NCBI RefSeq assembly: GCF_932526225.1 | Contig: NC_064036.1 | Coordinates: 8,191,519 to 8,255,518 of the forward strand | DNA from: Nematostella vectensis | Taxonomy: Eukaryota > Cnidaria > Anthozoa > Actiniaria > Edwardsiidae | Length of the DNA stretch: 64,000 nucleotides | Reading direction: 5' to 3' | In this document: in pieces, positions 59,618 to 64,000 of the stretch | Layout: every line of letters starts with the position of its first letter | How positions within the stretch are numbered: the first letter of the stretch is position 1 | Translations under genes and position numbers: made by a program | Notes under the pieces: model-generated | Database searches by the model: none | Told to the model about the DNA's origin: nothing | The model's input: only the letters and a program-made list of their open reading frames with translations

Positions 59618-60979
59618 AGACCTTGCATGCTACAAGGGTCCGCATGTTTGTGAAAGTAGGGTAATTCAATTTTATACAATTCAGAAATAGCTTTGGTGTA
59701 TTTTTTCCCAAAGAAGATTTCCTCTCTGTTTAGTGTTACCTTTGTTTGCATTTCTGCATTGTGTTACTAAAACGCCTACACTGATGCTTTGATGCCAAGG
59801 TCTACCATTAGAGTACATAGAAAACAAGGATGGATAGCACATGACAAACAATGATTTATAAAAAAGACAACTCAGTTCAGAGAGAAAAAGTGAAATGACA
59901 GGAGAAAAAAAAAAGGACAAGCCCCAGTTGACAAACCAGGCATGAAAATTACAAGTACAAAAAGATGAAATGGAATACACTAAAGAAAAAAATAGTAGCA
60001 GCATGTCCATACCTAAGTTATCTGCATAATGTTTACAGATAATGTTCTTGACTTAAAAGAAATATTTTACAGAGTAGCAGAATAGAACAGATTTGACAGT
60101 CTTCTTTAAAAATTGCATTTATTCAATACAATTGTATACTGTAGTTGACAACATCACCATTTACTACAGTTTCTTTCTACTAAATGAGATCTGCATATAA
60201 TACTCTGTTTTGATTGATAATTCTCTGTAATAAATAAATATTTCCCTAAATAATTATTTAAGTGTATCCTAATATTAATCTTTACATTCCAGAAGACACA
60301 TGGATATTTAGGAAGCACACTCCTTCTTTCCCTTGAAATATTAGTATTCCCACTCTCAATTATGTCTTTTATAGCGCACTGTTACAGTATTCCTACTCGC
60401 AATTACATCTTTTATAGCACACTGTTACAGTAAATGTTTTGATCATAAAAAAGACAACATTTAAACTTATTTTTGAACATGTTCAGGAGCAAGAGCAACC
60501 AAGCTTCCTTGGAGAGGGAGATGGGACTCCAGATCTTTACTGATTTATTGAAACTTATATCGTGATTTTTCTAGGGGACAGCTCCTCCTATCACCACAGG
60601 TAAATTTGCATATTTATTTCTATAGAAGTCTTGAAGCTTATGAATTTTTTCACTTATTACCAAGTTTGTAATTGTTTTTCCATCTTGATAAAAGAAACAG
60701 AATCTTAGAAGAATATAAAATTGGTATGCAAAAGTGAGTGAATTCTCTTCTGTAAGACAAGAGACCTCCAAGATTTTGTTGCTTTATATTTACAAGTGGT
60801 TTAAAAAACCCATCTCTTTATTTGCAGGCAGTTTGAATTGCCCTTGTTTGAAGTTCACTTGCCAAAAGTTGTATATTTTTGACATGAGTCATGTCAAGCA
60901 TAGCAATCTCCACATGAACTGTAAATATCTTTTCATAACATTTTCATAAAAATATAACTCTACATTTCCACCAAAAAGT
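59618..60979. other. Convergent intergenic region, no supported exon
   Basis: This lies between the 3' end of the small membrane protein gene (+) and the 3' end of the PA14-GON gene (-). A 46-bp near-repeat (actctcaattatgtctttta against tactcgcaattacatctttt) occurs at about 60352-60432. A reverse aataaa (tttatt near 60818) could be the polyadenylation signal of the minus-strand gene. The frame at 60571-60771 has no support. Confidence 0.5.
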
Positions 60980-63900
60980 CTACTTATGTCTCCTGGCTAA
61001 GTGTCTCTTGAATTTCCTTATTCTCTCAGCTAGCGCTCTCTTGTCTTGCCGTTTCTTCCTGAGTACGTGACCAATCACTTCCATTTCGCTTTCATCAAGT
61101 CCATTATCTGATTTATAGAATGTAGTGATGTGGCCTTGCTGTGGTATCTTCGACTTTGTGTTCTTTGGTTTAGGGATACTGTTACGTGCTATACCTAAAA
61201 GATAAAAGCCTTGTTAAATGACATTTTTTTCAATGTAGACTTTGTAGATTGGTAAACTAATGTCAACTATTGGGGGATAGAAAAGCGGCGCTTTCGATGT
61301 ATAAGTTACACATGAATCGTCTAATATATATGATAAAGTATAATCTTGTGTAAGTGGCAAAAGAGTAGTGAAAACAGTTCCTCCCTTCGTAAAAATATTA
61401 TTTCCTGTTCACCTTGAAGACCCTTGAAACAGGTGTTAAATAAAATGTCTCTAAACAGATCACAAATTATGGGCCATACCTGCTTGCTGGTTAGGCTTGG
61501 TACATCTAGCGGGCTCCACGTACAGGCGTTCATTTTTGGGCGTGCAGCCACCACACGATCCCCCACACTCTCCAAACACCTTCGTGCCGTCGTCTGACTT
61601 GCGGTAGCTCAGTAATCGATGTGGGATCTTAGGACTGCCCCATTGTTCCCATTCAATGTCACTACGCACGCGCAGACCGGTTCCTGTTAGATCGATATTG
61701 AATCTTCCCTTGTGACATTTGGACGCGGCAGAGAAGCAGTCCCCCGCGCGACCGTACTTGACCGGGTTACCCGTATGGAAGGAGAAGGTGAAATCATCAC
61801 GATGGATAAGTCCGCTTGATGGGTCGATGCGGATCTTGTTGAACCTGCGGGAGTTAGAATTACAAATCAGCTTATGTGCTCCTGGATGCAGTTATTTATA
61901 AATTACAAATAGCGCCATGCCATCGATTTGTTCATGCGTGTAATTTAAGTACTTCAATTAATCGTTTTTTTTTCTTACAAAAATACTTTTTCCAGACAAT
62001 AACAGAGCTGAAACAGGCCTCGACATATTGGGGGAAACTATACAGAGACATCAAGAAAATGGGCACCTTAATATTTTTTTAAAACATAGGAGCACCTGCC
62101 CCCAGTACCCCACCCTCCTGCTACAGCCTGGATAAGAAAAAAGTGCTTTTGATAGGAGATCACTTAAACACTCATTCAAAACAGCCCCCCTCTTATGAAT
62201 ATGTTTCTCTAAAAATTGCGTTTAAGGAGTTATGATTTTTCTCGTATGCCATGAAAGTTTGATATATTCTTATATAAGAGTTTTATATATTTTTAGAACA
62301 GTCTCCGGATTATAGACCTATTGCCTATGACATTTAACAACGGCATTTGAAAACTAGCAAATCGAAATCGAAGAGTATTGTCCCGAGAGTTCTGACACTA
62401 TCACCGATCAGTGAGAGTAAATAACAGCAAAGCATTATGGGTACGCCCTGCAGGATCACTCAGCACAGCTCTCTAACCTTGATGTTCCCCAGTATTTCTC
62501 TGTCAGCTGTGGCGATGGGTTAGTCTTCCCTGAGCACGACTCATAGTTCAACAGACGCTCGCGATGGAAGCTGGCGTAGTTCTTATCCGGTCCCGAGTCC
62601 AGGGTAATGTATTCCTGGGGTTTGGCAGTACGCATGCCGTGACAGAATAACCGCACTGGTTCGCACTGTGGGCTCATCTGGATGGTGTACTCGTCGTCTT
62701 GATAACCAGACCACATCTTTTTTATCTCCGCACAGCTCCCTGGAAATTATTGAACGTACAGGTTAACTTCTTCAGTATTTTTAGTTCTAAGCTGTTTTGT
62801 TTGTAATAAAGTCTTCCCCACTTCTGAATCCCTGATAACGGGTAAAGATTGCCTTAGAAACACAGGCCTAGAGTCGCTGTATAGTTATAATTCTAATCTA
62901 ACGTTAACTTACTTGGAATCTTGTATTGCAGACTGCTTGCGGGGATGCTAGCTCTACTAGTTAACTCAGCCAAGGTCGCAGGGCACTGAAGATTGTACCC
63001 GACCGTGAGGGCGTCGTGCGATTTGCCCTGTTTATGGAGGGCCTCCATCCAGTAGAATTTACCGGCTTCCAGGTTCACCTTAGAAGATGTCTGTTTGGCT
63101 GGTCTGTTGAGGAATGGCAAGGTTAGTAACGTTTTCCCCGAACTGTATCACGGTACTGTACGTAGGCCATACCCTAAAGTGCCACACGATGTTGAGTGAT
63201 GTAGAAACAAAGCATTGTTTAACATTTTTTTTCTTGAAATGATATTAGCGCTCACGTGTTTACGCTTTTTAGAGTCTATTGACCCCTTACTTGTTTTCGT
63301 AATCCGGAACCTTGACTGCCGCTATCAGGTTTTTGCTTATGTGTGGTGCCCCATCACTAAGGAACAACTCCGCTTCATCGTCTGCGGTAAGGGTGAACGA
63401 ATAAGTTCCAGTATAAGGTGCCACGAAGTAACCACTGATGCGACTCCCGTAATCGGTGCCGTCGTTCTCAGGCGCCGCGAAACTTGGCATGATCGTCATT
63501 TCGGTGGGATGTCTAGGATAGCTCTTGTCCACCGCCATGTCGCTGATGGTGGAACCCGGTACGTGACGCCACACCTCTCGCTTAGCGCCCGGGAACGCGC
63601 CAGGATGCTTAGCTGTGGTCGGAAAATTGTTATTAGTGAATTGTAAAAATGCGTCAGCTTAGCTGTGGTTAAAAAGCAATTGCTAGCAATTCACCCTGTA
63701 GAGGACTTTTAAAGCAGGTATATGAAAACATTCTATGCTGCCTAACTATGTTGAAAATCAGATAGCTAAATTGCACCGTAATGGGTTCTTGGAGTAGGAC
63801 TTTCACGAATGTTAGGACCATCTTTCGCTCATACTTTACTGGACCCTAAAAACCACTTCTTCCATCCTTTAATGTCTTGTTGTCAGAAATAGCATCCGCT

Positions 63901-64000
63901 TTTCGGATCACGTGGCAGACTCAATACTTACGCATAGTTCGAGTGTCTTTTAGCTTCCTGATCTCTGCTGATGGCAGCGCGCACGGGAACATGTAGAATT
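60980..64000 (-). CDS. PA14-GON domain protein, 3' part (5' end outside the window)
   Basis: Exons: 63932-64000 (cut by the window edge), 63291-63612, 62913-63103, 62478-62739, 61480-61844 and 60980-61194; all phases close. Exons 2 and 3 encode a PA14-like beta barrel (REVWRHVPGSTISDM, SGYFVAPYTGTYSFTLTADD, EAELFLSDGA, then LEAGKFYWMEALHKQG), usually a glycan-binding or adhesion module. Exons 4 and 5 encode a GON domain as at the C-terminus of ADAMTS9/20: SCAEIKKMWSGYQDDEYTIQ, FCHGM, EYITLDSG, AGDCFSAASKC, GRFNIDLTGTGLRV, DGTKVFGECGGSCGGCTP. The last exon is a basic tail (VIGHVLRKKRQDKRALAERI, ending RRHK). No protease or thrombospondin repeat is visible in this part. Probably secreted, but the N-terminus is not seen. 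Confidence 0.85.

Noticed and set aside
60571-60771. Minus-strand ORF MEVSCLTEENSLTF downstream of the PA14-GON gene
   Set aside because: It is beyond the stop of that gene, has no domain signature and no convincing splice sites tie it to a neighbour.

Overview
The window looks like nuclear DNA of an invertebrate animal, most likely a cnidarian such as a sea anemone (inference, moderate confidence). It is AT-rich and intron-rich. The host genes are spliced metazoan families (SMG8, GCNT-type glycosyltransferase, DOMON, PA14, GON), set in satellites, LINE fragments and DNA transposons. There are no bacterial operons and no CRISPR array. Exon models were built by hand from splice consensus, phase continuity and remembered family features, with no alignment or transcript data.

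Layout. 0-5.5 kb: little content, then a GT14 glycosyltransferase exon (+). 5.8-8.5 kb: a 43-bp satellite that changes orientation twice. 8.5-12.7 kb: a LINE 3' fragment abutting a hAT-like element with an intact 802-codon transposase ORF. 13.4-13.8 kb: a 146-bp tandem repeat. 14.6-20.6 kb (-): a nine-exon type II membrane protein with a long coiled coil and a Cys-rich C-terminus. 22.4-24.8 kb: a TTAA-flanked transposon that has lost its catalytic core. 25-31 kb: mostly non-coding and repetitive. 31.2-42.4 kb: a 4.2-kb direct segmental duplication. Each copy carries a three-exon DOMON gene (+) and one lectin-like domain (-), and only copy 1 holds a LINE insertion. 43.0-46.2 kb (-): a secreted protein with repeated H-type-lectin-like domains, plus a tRNA-derived SINE and a MITE. 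47.5-58.6 kb (-): a complete 19-exon SMG8 gene (1042 codons). 59 kb (+): a small divergent membrane protein. 61-64 kb (-): the 3' part of a PA14-GON protein.

The most unusual signal is in SMG8, a subunit of the SMG1-SMG8-SMG9 kinase complex of nonsense-mediated mRNA decay. Four minisatellites of different unit sequence (about 17, 47, 68 and 53 bp) each start at the 3' edge of an SMG8 exon: exons 16, 12 and 14, and the stop codon of exon 19. In the 47- and 68-bp arrays every unit copies the last exon bases plus the 5' splice site, giving about 34 and 9 copies of the donor. The exon-phase bookkeeping, which closes at every junction, is what identifies the true copy in each array.
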